The position numbers and the translations under genes are program-made. 64,000 bases of DNA, taken from the NCBI GenBank assembly GCA_008973525.1, contig WACJ01000010.1:868001-932000 (forward strand), read 5' to 3'. Numbering within the stretch: position 1 is the stretch's first letter; each line of letters starts with the position of its first letter. Of this stretch, positions 1 to 9,429 are shown piece after piece. The notes under the pieces are model-generated. The model saw only the letters and a program-made list of their open reading frames with translations. It did not search any database and was not told the origin of the DNA. Source of the stretch: Stenopsyche tienmushanensis (lineage: Eukaryota; Arthropoda; Insecta; Trichoptera; Stenopsychidae).

Positions 1-1400
1 ATTTAATCTCTTATTGATTCTATGCACACTTTAAATAGCACTCAGACATCAAATCACTATACACAAATTGTATATTCAATTAATATAAATGGACTTTCAA
101 CTGGCTAAACAAAGAAATACACATTTAAGCCACACTCTCATTTAGAAAGTCCTGAAATCTTTAAACACCAACGCAGATTTGTAGCACAGGGCTGAAACCA
201 TTCGTTCAAAAGTTTAATAAGGTGATAGAAAAAAATAATTATTTTAGAATTTCATATACTCGTTTTTATCTATCAAAACATATTTTTTTTATATACTATT
301 GACCCAATTCACTATTCAACGATAGATATGAAAAATAAAAGCAACCTTATCAAAAGCTCATAACAACTGCACTGCAATGAAATGCAAACAGTCAATGGTC
401 AACATTTCAAATTATTACACTGCGGATTGCCAACATGTAATGAAAAAAATTCGCCAAAAAGAGGGAAGAACGTGTTTTATCAGCTATGCCAATGTATTTT
501 TTTTATATGTGTGTCAACGCAAAAGTTACATTCGGTCGACGAAAATATGTATTTTGCAATGCAAAAACGGAAGATTTTATTTGTATGATTTTCGCATTCG
601 AATTCCGCCCACTGTGCGAGCGCTGCCATTTCCGGTTTATGCGGAAGTGCCACCCCTTCCATTAAAGTCGGGAGACTTACCGGCGGAAAATCGGGGGAGA
701 GTTTATCAGACCTTAATTAGATTGCGGTTTATTGGCAATCTAGTCTTTGCTTCGACTAAAATCATCCGCAGATATTCAAAGGCGTTCATTTTTTTAAAGT
801 AGGTCGAATGACGCCAACTGAAACCTTTCAGCCTAATTAAATGGGGCAAGTGACAGGTTTTTCAGTACATTATTTGGCCGAGCTGAGCTTTCAAAAGTTT
901 ATTGAGCCATCGCAAATTGAAGGTTCCACGCCCGAAAGATTTCTCAAAGCATTAAAATAATTCGAAAAATAACGCTTCACGTTGATATTTTACTAAAAAC
1001 ATGAAAACTAAACTCTGAAAGACACCATATGTCACTAATGGGGTCGACCATTCACTTTGGTCGCATATTATGAGAGCTTACTCTTATGCGATGAATATGC
1101 GACCCTTATATGAAAAATATAAAATGAGATTTAAATATTAGTTGTAAAAAATATAAGATGTCGTTGTAATGTTGGTGAATGATTTTAGGTTTGAGCTGGG
1201 CTTTATTATAAGCATTTTAATTATTGATATAAATTAAATCATGTTTATCATCGACGAACCAAAATAAATACTCTATAATTTAAATCTAGGACATAATCTC
1301 TGTTAAAAGAGTCCATAAATAATGATGACCCGCTTTAATAAAAACTGTATAATGAAATCCATGGAATTCCTGATAAATTTGAAGTAGAAAACACAAGCTT
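1..1400. other. Non-repetitive AT-rich DNA, no gene recognised
   Basis: A 141-codon plus-strand frame (377-802) opens here, overlapping a locally GC-richer patch around 600-760. Its translation shows no domain, signal peptide or clear splice border, and it is probably a chance frame. A small hairpin with 11-bp arms (GGTCGCATATT at 1059-1069 and its complement at 1094-1104) lies downstream. Nothing else could be supported. Confidence 0.4.
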
Positions 1401-1556
1401 ATAGACTGAGAGCTGGCTGCATATATTGAGAGTCATCTAACATATGTGAATAATTTAACAGTTGTGCTCTGGGCTGTTTCTGGATTATCATTATGACAGT
1501 CTATGTTAGATGATCATATGTTAGATGATCCTCAATTTATGCTGTTAGCTCTCGGC
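1401..1556. repeat. Short fold-back copy of the long-inverted-repeat MITE family
   Basis: The left arm begins near ACTGAGAGCTGGCTGCATAT and the right arm ends GTTAGCTCTCGGCATAT. Both arms hold the family's internal motifs (ATTATGACAGTCT, TGTTAGATGATCCTCAATTTA). The same ends occur at about 28265-28640 and at 31129-35303. Here almost all the interior is missing, leaving a near-palindrome of about 155 bp. No transposase is present. The class of the parent element is not known to me. Confidence 0.65.
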
Positions 1557-1633
1557 ATATTATTTTAAAATATTTAATCTAAAAATGTTGTACAGTAACT
1601 TAACGAAATGTAACGTTTAAGCGGGGGTGGTAA

Positions 1634-1902
1634 TGTTGCTGAACGAATAGATGGGAATAGACGGGCGTCGAATAGAAAGACTCTTTTTTTCTAAATAACT
1701 ATTTATTCTACACGAGAGAGAAAAATATCTGGCTGCAAGAGGGACGACCTCCCGCAACCAAGGCCAACCGACGACTCTCCCAACTCCCGACTCCTGCGCG
1801 TCAGTACCCAACCGGCAACGGTGCTCGCACAAGAAGCAATAGGTCGGTATGCAGGTGCAATGTCTCCGCAGGGCCACAAGAGATGGCGCTGTTAAAACAA
1901 CA
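1634..1902 (-). mobile_element. Solo LTR of an unclassified LTR retrotransposon, antisense
   Basis: Read on the minus strand, this 269-bp block starts TGTTGTTTTAAC and ends CAGCAACA, giving TGTTG...CAACA ends. It has a GC-rich hairpin (GGTTGCGGGA... pairing imperfectly with ...TTGCAGCC), then TCTCTCTCGTG and an AATAAA polyadenylation-type signal. Related pieces lie at 2430-2572 and 49257-49426 on the plus strand, sharing the hairpin, AATAAA and GACGCCC(G/A)TCTAT(T)CC. No internal gag/pol region is adjacent, so a solo LTR is likely. I see no convincing target duplication. The superfamily cannot be set from the LTR alone. Confidence 0.55.
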
Positions 1903-2429
1903 CATTGCATCTGAAGAGAGATGGAAGATGTCACTGTTTACAGTAAATCGCCCACGCTACAAGATTTATTTTCAGGGCTTTGAAGTGGTATCTTATTATT
2001 TCGGTTACGGTTTCGGTGCCATTCCGAACGTTTGTTTCAGTTCAGCACAGTTTTCGTTCCGGAATGTATGACAGTTTTGCCGGTTGTCGGTTTTCAGTTT
2101 CGCTTCGGTTTGAAGCCCTGCCTACTTTGACGATTTTAATATATATGTATAAAACGTTGTTCAGTCGTAGTTTTCATATCTACGAAATACTATCTAGTGT
2201 TTCTGACCATAACAACTACAAAAAATCTACCTATTTATAAAGAATGTATCCACGAAACACTACTTAATATTCATATCCATTCACGAAAGTCTATTTAGTT
2301 ATTGAAAGTTCCCACCCCTTCTGGGCATTATACGACAACTTTCATTCTTAACTACTGGCCCAGCGGTTGGAAAACTAAAGAAACAGAAAAAACACGAGAG
2401 AAACAACCAGCATACTTGGCAACAATAAC

Positions 2430-2572
2430 ATTAAGTCGGGAGGAGTACTCAGTTAGCCTTGGCTGCGGGAGGACGTCCTTCCCGCAGCCAAATCTCTCTC
2501 GTGTCGAATAAAGAGTTATCTAAAAAGAGAGTCTTTCTGATAGACGCCCATCTATCCTCATTCATTCATCTA
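2430..2572 (+). mobile_element. LTR fragment, sense, same family as 1634-1902
   Basis: It shares the hairpin-plus-polyA module of the solo LTR. A 10-bp stem (GGCTGCGGGA/TCCCGCAGCC) encloses GGACGTCCT and is followed by TCTCTCTCGTG and GAATAAAG, then GATAGACGCCCATCTATCC. The orientation is opposite to the copy 0.5 kb upstream. The 5' third of the LTR is missing or diverged, and the terminal CAGCAACA is not recognisable. Confidence 0.5.
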
Positions 2573-2599
2573 AAGATTCATCTAAAGCATCCGTTTCGT

Positions 2600-4900
2600 T
2601 GCCATCCAGTTCCAGTACCACGAGCCGTTCAGGTGACCGTATTTAATGCACTTTCGTAGCTCTTTTTATTTGGTCATTCTTTGATATTCCTAATATGCTT
2701 TTTACGTTGTTCGTTGAGTTATTTGTATAATAGTTTTGGGAAGAACACAAACGATATTTATCATATTCGCTTGTATATAATACGTAAGCGGATTTTAACA
2801 TTATATGAATTTGATATAAAACATCGATGCATTTTAATTAAAATATTATTTAAGCTAGAATTACCCAAACGCCCCCCTTTTTAATTTAATAAATTTAAAC
2901 GCCTGACGTATCAAAATATATTTTCTTCAAAATGGCCCATATTTTTCCTATACATTTCCGAGAATTTCACTCGCTATAATAGTATAAACGCTAACATAAA
3001 ATATCAATTTGTAAAAAGGCCTACCTCTATGTAAGATAATATCGATTATGTCACTCGAATGAAATATGACCTTATAAGACGTAGTCCTATTACAGGCAAC
3101 ATGGGGGCGGCGCGGAATATTGAATTCCTCGAGTTCTAATATATTCGGGGTGAAATCCCTTCGACAGCCGCCCACAATTGGTTTTGTCACATAGCCGAAA
3201 GATTAACATACATTTGAATTAACACAACAGAGGCTCTGGAGACTTACGAAACAGATTACAGATGATGTCGATTGTTTATTGGAACTGCGCCCCGAGAAAC
3301 AATACTACAAATCTGGCATAAAAACAAATATCCAAGGAATATATTATATTATACATATTGCGCACAGCAAGGGCGTCAACATCAAAGGTTAACATGGGTC
3401 AAATTAAAAACAATTGGTATTTCTTCTCTGTTACTATTTTCCTATTTCGAGAAAAATATTGCTAGCAGTGATTACTTTTAAAACTGACCCAAGATGAGCC
3501 TTGATAACTCTGGATCTGGCAGGAGATGTATGTGTGAAAAGTACTCGCGCCGATAATTAGTTTCAAACATGGAAACGATTTCACATTCGAATCTTCATGT
3601 ATTTCATGTCTTATCAAAATGTGATGTCTTCAAATTTGAATCGCATGGAATTTTAATCATCTCTATTTGTATGCATGGATTGGATTCAATCATCAAGAGA
3701 TTCATTTCGCACTGTATATAGAGCCTTTTGTAACAAAAATCAAATGAAATTTTATCAGCTCTAAATCCTATATCAAGGATTTCCAGTCCGCTATAAATCC
3801 TTGCGCCGATCTTTGTTCTTGAAATCTCAATACTTCTATTCAATATTAAAAACTTCGATAGAAAACCTGATCGATCTGAATCAGAATTACCTGTTAATCC
3901 TGATTGATTTTTACAGAACTTCATAAATATAAAAATCCCTATAAATTTAAAACCCATATTAAAGATAGCTAATTGAGTTAAGCCTTCAATGTTCATACTT
4001 TCTTCATAGGCAATCATTGGAAACTAGATATTTTTACAATGATCTGACCACTTAAATTGGCAGCCAAATCAGTAATTCTTTTCGGAATCGTATTTCGATT
4101 TACAAATATTGCTGAAACAGGCATAATATTTCCTAGATACTTTATTTTTACAGCGTCTATAGACAATAAAAAGGCAATTAAATTGATAAATACATCAATT
4201 ATATTCTATGGGGTGTATTTGAAAGAAGTCAATATTTCTAAAACATATACACAGCGAAACGATCAATTTCAGTAAAAGTAAATGATTGAGACAAGAAGAC
4301 AACACATTTTATCACCAAAACTATTCAACGTGGCAGTAGAGAAAATTTACAAGCAATTTAATCGAGAAGAATTCAGGGGTGGATTTATAGGTACTTGAAA
4401 TGCGCGCATGAGTACCATCTTCGTCCTGAAAAGGGATTCGTAATTTGAATTATTAAAAAAATATTTTATTCAATGATTTATAATTTCAAATGTAAACTAT
4501 GTAGAAAATTTTAGCACAATATGTGCAAAAAATCTACGATTTTATGTGGTTAAATCCAAAAATTATCTAAAAAAAACTTGATTGTTAAAAGCATAATTAA
4601 TTAGATGAATACATAGTATAAATGTATATTAATGTAGAGTCGAAGAATTTTGAAAATTAACGTTAAAATATAGCACGGTGTCTGTTATTTGTATATCGTT
4701 CACGCTTCCATGGGAATGCTCCATAAGTAAAAGTCATTTCAAAGCTAAATTTTAGCTCGAAACTAATACAATTAGATACAATAAGATTATTTGAATAGAA
4801 ATCTATTATTGAGTGGTGTAATAATCCTTATTTATGTGTTTTTCAGATTCAAAATATCAGCATTATCCTGAATCAATCGGGAATACTAACATAACTAAAT
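2600..4900. other. Low-content DNA with one repeat arm
   Basis: No gene is supported. The 137-codon minus-strand frame at 3604-4017 overlaps a repeat. About 3757-3840 (TAAATCC...CTTGAAATCTCAAT) aligns well with the inverted arms of the nested element at 59079-59989, so that frame is probably non-coding. The remainder appears unique and AT-rich. Confidence 0.45.
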
Positions 4901-5021
4901 TTGTAAATCCTCCTACAGCGTCAAGATAGGGACTACGCTATATAATGTAAGGCACCCATATAAATTTTGTACGTATTTAGTTTGTTAACAAGCACACGTA
5001 ACTCACACGAGGGGTATTGAC

Positions 5022-5834
5022 TAGGGCTTATACAAAAACCGGCATTCTCCAAAACCGGTTTTCAGTTATCGTTTTTCGAACGAAACCGGTTTTCGGTTTT
5101 AAGATATATAAAATTAAAATAACGGGTATATTAAATTAATTCAAATTTTATTGAATATTTCAAGCATTACACAATTATTTCTACACATTCCTCTTCAACA
5201 TTTATTTCTGCCGCGAGATTAGGATACATCCTAGTTAACGCTTTGAGTAATGAGTTAATATAATATTTGTATGTCCGCCACTTAAAATCCCTACGAATCC
5301 ACTTATCTGTGAGGATGACCGCAGCGTGTATGAATCTTGTGCATAAATAAATAAACACTGTCGATAGCACATAATATTAGGTAATTTCTTCAAGTAAACA
5401 TAAACAATGCACTTGAAATCGATTCATTATATCGTTCACACATCATGATTATTTGATAAATTTGGGTTAACGATTAATACAATCGTACGATGTACGCAGC
5501 ATACTCTTTCCTTCTTTGTCATTCTCCGAGCTCATTATGTAAGAATGTTCTTTCTGAATCACTGGAATTTGGACACAATTCTGTCTTACCTCTTTATGAG
5601 GTTAATATGCTTTCACTCATTTAAATAATTCCATTTTTTAAGCAAGTGCAAAGATACAATTTTTTTGATATATTTTTTGCATTTTGCAGTTTTTTTTATT
5701 TTTCGTCCAAAATTCTTAGATAATGAAAATTTAATTTTTATACTCAAAACCGAATTTTCAGTACAAAAAAACCGGTTTTCAAAGGTAACAATTTTTGCTT
5801 AAAAACCCAGTTTTCAAAACCGCTTTTTATCTTA
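5022..5834. mobile_element. hAT-like non-autonomous element nested in the 4908-5928 MITE
   Basis: It is flanked by GTATTGAC (5014-5021) and ATATTGAC (5835-5842), a 7/8 match consistent with the 8-bp target duplication of hAT elements. The ends TAGGGCTTATACAAAAACCGG (left) and the complement of CCGCTTTTTATCTTA (right) are weak inverted repeats. Both flanks are rich in AAACCGGTTTT-type subterminal motifs. It is itself interrupted by a TTAA-flanked piggyBac-type MITE at 5239-5601. No transposase frame survives. hAT assignment rests on duplication length and end style. Confidence 0.55.
5239..5601 (-). mobile_element. piggyBac-type MITE, TTAA target site
   Basis: TTAA borders both sides (5235-5238 and 5602-5605). 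The ends are CGCTTTGAGTAATGAG and, reversed, CCTCATAAAGAGGTAAG. The body matches the family seen at 8231-8706, sharing ATTGTTTA, TACACGCTGC, CGATAGTGTTTA and ACTTAAAATCC blocks in inverse orientation. About 363 bp, no coding. It interrupts the hAT-like element around it. Confidence 0.75.
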
Positions 5835-5999
5835 ATATTGACCTTACGTATTTTGCCCGTTATTTAGATAAAAGAGGACACAAACACCATAGAAAAAACT
5901 CTATTGAAGTGGACGCTATAGGAAGGTATGCATGTAATTTTATACGATCTAGTGTGATCGTAATGATATATTAATTGCGCGTGTCGAGATTCGCTCGTC

Positions 6000-7200
6000 A
6001 TCAAGCCATATATTATTAACCCGAAACGAAACAGCTCAAAATGAAATCCATTTGCATAATAAACCAGGTCCAGTATGTGAATTCGTTATACGAATGACCA
6101 CAGTTGATGTATTGATTTCCATACACACAGTAATGCTTTTCAAATAAAATGTAATAAATTCGACAAGCCCATTACTGGGTGATAATGCAAATTGACAATC
6201 GATAACTAAAGTAGGAACATGGCAAGCAGTAACCACATCAATTGTTTGAATATCATTTGTGGACGCCATCACATCAATATTTAACAAATTGATGAGACAT
6301 CATATGGCTTCCTGTGTGGGGATTTATATCCAATATTTCCGAAAACCCTCGACATATTCTCAAAGCGGCTTTATAGGGTAATTATTGCTTATTTACTGGT
6401 CGATGTTGTGAGCACGATGTAAAAATATGTCATTTTATCTACTTAACTTCATTTTTGCAAACGCAAATATTTGATATGCTTTATATGAATGCCACAATGT
6501 GTGTATACTTTTTAATTATGTTATATAATAAGTCTGCGTTATAATAACGAGATTCATTTATTAAGTCTATTTAAGTCCAAACTTTTATGAATGTTAATAA
6601 AAATTGTATGTTTTGCATTATTATTCGGGGCGTAACATAGAATCAAATGAGCAAAGGTCACACAATACAATATTAATCAGTTTAGTGTATTCGTAATTAA
6701 TGAATGACCTATCTGGAATAATTAAATAAATCCAAAATCAATTGTCGTTTAAAATCGCATTCGGTGTGGAGATATTAATTTTATCTTCTTTGATGTCACT
6801 TTCAGCCCTCATATAAGAGGATATTTTGTTACACTCCAATCTCTGAGATTACATTCCACGTAGACTTACACTGTTTGCTATCTTTTAATTCGAGACATTT
6901 CAAATTACGTATTGATTTATTTTCGGAAAAATATCCCCCATTGAATTTAATTTCAAATGTCTAGGATCGACTTCTGAATTATTGAATTTCCACGAAAATT
7001 ATGTTAAAATGAAGCCATATTTTCAAAGATTTTATTTAATGTTCGTTATGATTGTATTTTTTAATTGTAATTCAGTCCCCTGTGCGCGCGACATCAATTA
7101 ACACTATCGTGGCCGCATCAACGGCGACGAAAGTGTTAAGATCGCAGTGTCTATTCTTAAAATATAGTATACAATTTCCATATCAAATTTTACAATTTAG
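6000..7200. other. Unique AT-rich DNA, nothing recognised
   Basis: An 83-codon minus-strand frame at 6036-6287 has no domain and no splice context. No transposon end, RNA gene or promoter could be supported here. Confidence 0.4.
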
Positions 7201-7218
7201 GAATATTAATTTAATATA

Positions 7219-7885
7219 CACTTAAACCTCTTTTTGTGCGATTTCGAAGTTATGCGGTTTTTATAAAGCATTTTTTTTTATTTCATAAAAAGTATCGAAT
7301 AAAATAAGAAATAAATCATCAATACTAACCGAAATTTGGAAAAAAATAATTTGGGACTGTGTAAATCAGATGTATGTCAAATTTTTTTTTTAACTATTTA
7401 GAAAAAAGTTAAAATTATGACAAAATAAGGGCAAAAAATGATTTGACTGAATTTTTTTAAACAGACATAATTTTGTGATCTATTTTTTTTAGTTAGGGAC
7501 TATAGTGACATCTTCACTAAATATGAATTATATTGTTGAAAAGAGAAAATCTACATAGAATAATGATGACATAGACACTGTGTATACTATTTATTCTGAA
7601 GAAGAGAGCGAATTTGAAGCATATCGAAAATCGCAATGAAAATTATCATACATGATAGTATTTAATTAAAATAATTAGTATTTCTTTAGTAGATGTCTGG
7701 CATTTGAGATGCCAGATGACAGACATTATTAAAATTTTACCAATGATGCAAAAAAAATGTTTAACTTTTTTTATGCGATTTAGTATAGCCGTTTCAGAGT
7801 TATGTGGTTTTTAAAATCCATGGAACGCATTTTTTTGTGGTATTTTCTGCAGAATGTTTCTAATGCACAAAAAAAGACTTAAGTG
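7219..7885 (-). mobile_element. pogo/Tigger-like non-autonomous element, family 1
   Basis: TA borders both ends (7217-7218 and 7886-7887). The ends CACTTAAACCTCTTTTTGTGC and (reversed) CACTTAAGTCTTTTTTTGTGC are inverted repeats. Behind them sit TTATGCGG/CCGCATAA and GGAACGCAT motifs, the style of Tigger/pogo ends. A plus-strand remnant around 7567-7638 reads DTVYTIYSEEESEFEAYRKSQ-like, an acidic tail shared with the copy at 22604-23070. The left half is the inverse of the right part of the copy at 51782-52590, so it lies in the opposite orientation. No intact transposase. The class is inferred from TA duplication and end style. Confidence 0.6.
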
Positions 7886-8062
7886 TACATTTAATCTTAG
7901 GCTCAAAAAAATAATAATGTTAAAAACAAGAAAATAGATTATAAAGTTGAGAGACCTTATCCAGACTTTATCTTATTATGCAATGATATCAAATGCAAGA
8001 TAAGTTATCCTCAGACAATTGTTGACTTTTTTACAGAAATTTTCAAAAATATTATTAAAAAA

Positions 8063-8139
8063 AATATTATATTTATATATATTTTTTTACAAAAATTTAT
8101 ATATATTATTTTACAAAAAATATATATAAATATAATATT
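8063..8139. repeat. Perfect 25-bp-arm AT palindrome
   Basis: Bases 8063-8087 (AATATTATATTTATATATAT then TTTTT) are an exact reverse complement of 8115-8139, with a 27-base spacer that is itself AT-rich. It abuts the left end of the MITE at 8142. It could be a cruciform-prone spot or the remnant of a fold-back element. Confidence 0.8.
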
Positions 8140-8141
8140 AG

Positions 8142-8763
8142 GGATTAGGGGGATCTTTTGCTGCGTTTCACACATAGGCCCTATATTCTAAGTATCAGAG
8201 TTGTCGATTTATTTTCAATTTTATCTTTAACCCTTTAAAGAGGTAAGACACAGAGTTGTGTCCGAATTTCAATGATTCATAAAGAGCATTCTTACACGTT
8301 GAGATCGAAGATAGACAGAGATGAATAATGTCTTGTGCGTTTAGTTTGGAGAAAAACAGAGACGAAGAGAGTATCTTGCAGATCGGGGATTATAAATGGG
8401 AGACAGAGACGGAGAGAGTATGTTGCGTACATCGTACGATTGTTAAGATCGTTAACTCAAATTCATAAACTAATAATGATGTTTGAATGATATAATGAAT
8501 CGATTTCAAGTGTATTGTTTATATTTACTTGAAAAAATGAACAAATATCGTGTACTATCGATAGTGTTTACTTATTTAAATACAAGCTTTATACACGCTG
8601 CGATGGTCCAGACGGATAAATGGATTTGTACGGATTATAAGTGGCGGATAAACGATTATAACATCTAAACTTATGATAATTTAAAATTAGCTCTCTATTC
8701 AAAGGGTTAAATCGTTATAAAGACATAGGGCCTATGTGTGAAACGTAGCAAAAGACCTAATCC
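8142..8763. mobile_element. MITE with about 40-bp inverted ends, carrying a nested MITE
   Basis: The left end GGATTAGG...TCTTTTGCTGCG, TTTCACACATAGGCCCTAT is matched in reverse on the right (ATAGGGCCTATGTGTGAAACG...CCTAATCC) with few differences across about 40 bp. The interior is almost entirely the piggyBac-type MITE at 8231-8706. Without that insertion the host element would be about 140 bp. No coding. Superfamily not determined. Confidence 0.65.
8231..8706 (+). mobile_element. piggyBac-type MITE, best-bounded copy
   Basis: Perfect TTAA sits at 8227-8230 and 8707-8710. The terminal inverted repeats begin CCCTTTAAAGAGG (left) and CCCTTTGAATAG (right, reversed). It is 476 bp with no transposase. 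Relatives are at 5239-5601, 12433-12840, 15864-16249, 25449-26490 and 49580-50207, with a partial one at 42039. TTAA targeting and CCCT ends fit the piggyBac superfamily; mobilisation by a piggyBac transposase is inferred. Confidence 0.8.
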
Positions 8764-9109
8764 AAAAATAATAAAAAATGTTGGTCCATGTGCCAAACGT
8801 ATTTCACCGCAAACGAAGTGGATGCTATAAGAGGGTCGACTGTACATAATTAGAAATAAAAACTGAATGAAATAGAATATGAAAAAGGCTATGAAGATTG
8901 ATTAATATATAGAAATAAATATCCAATAGTTCCAATATAGTATACTTTAAAATATCTAAGACACCCTAAATTAACCTACGAAGAACGATTATTGTATTGA
9001 TGAAAGATATTTCTTATGAATAAAAAATCATATTTTTAAATTATATAGCCTACTTATTTTCCTTCAAATAAATGAATTTAAATGCCGATAATCTGTTCAA
9101 TCCATTCGT

Positions 9110-9330
9110 CCTTAATATTCTGCATTCATCGGCTTTTTCTTATCTTTTATCCCTCGCCACAGTGTCCTTTATCAATTTCCACGTGTGTTCAATTGGGTTT
9201 AATTCCGGTGATTGAGGAGGCCATTCCAACATCCGCATCTCCCTTCTTGCGAAATAATTAAGAGTTTTACGGGATTTATGGTACGGTTATCTTGCTGGGG
9301 AAAAAAATCTGTGGAAAGTTCCTCGAATGA
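9110..9330 (-). pseudogene. Tc1-like transposase fragment
   Basis: The minus strand encodes LEWPPQSPELNPIEHTWKLI, the classic C-terminal Tc1 motif whose glutamate (in NPIEH, near 9190) is the third residue of the DD34E triad. Upstream, QQDN (second aspartate region, near 9293) and NYFARREMRM follow in a shifted frame. A frameshift therefore separates the second and third catalytic blocks. The N-terminal DNA-binding part and first aspartate are not seen, and no inverted repeats bound the fragment. A dead transposon scrap. Confidence 0.75.
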
Positions 9331-9429
9331 TTTAGATACGGACCTATTCAAAATTGCCTCCGCCATATGAATACTTAGTTTTCCCGAAAGAAATAAATTA
9401 TCTTATAATATATAACTAATATCTAGCGC

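Larger units (their letters stand above)
4908..5928. mobile_element. MITE with CCTCCTACAGCGTC ends, split by a nested insertion
   Basis: The left end CCTCCTACAGCGTC and right end GGACGCTATAGGAAGG are imperfect inverted repeats. A nearly intact 160-bp relative lies at 18583-18742 (CAACCCTCCTACAGCG...GCTATAGAAGGGTTG). A right-end fragment lies at about 8785-8845 (GAAGTGGATGCTATAAGAGGG). This copy is interrupted by the hAT-like element at 5022-5834. Removing that leaves roughly 200 bp, close to the size of the intact copy. No coding capacity. Confidence 0.6.

Noticed and set aside
377..802. 141-codon plus-strand open frame as a gene
   Set aside because: No domain, no signal peptide and no convincing splice context; overlapping frames on both strands. 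Left as unassigned sequence.
1059..1104. Small hairpin as a regulatory RNA or terminator
   Set aside because: A lone 11-bp stem in AT-rich eukaryotic DNA without conservation evidence.
3604..4017. 137-codon minus-strand open frame as a gene
   Set aside because: Overlaps a repeat arm shared with 59079-59989, so the open frame is most likely incidental.
5040..5830. Repeated AAACCGGTTTT motifs as an array of regulatory sites
   Set aside because: Better explained as subterminal repeats of a hAT-like element with an 8-bp near-duplication.
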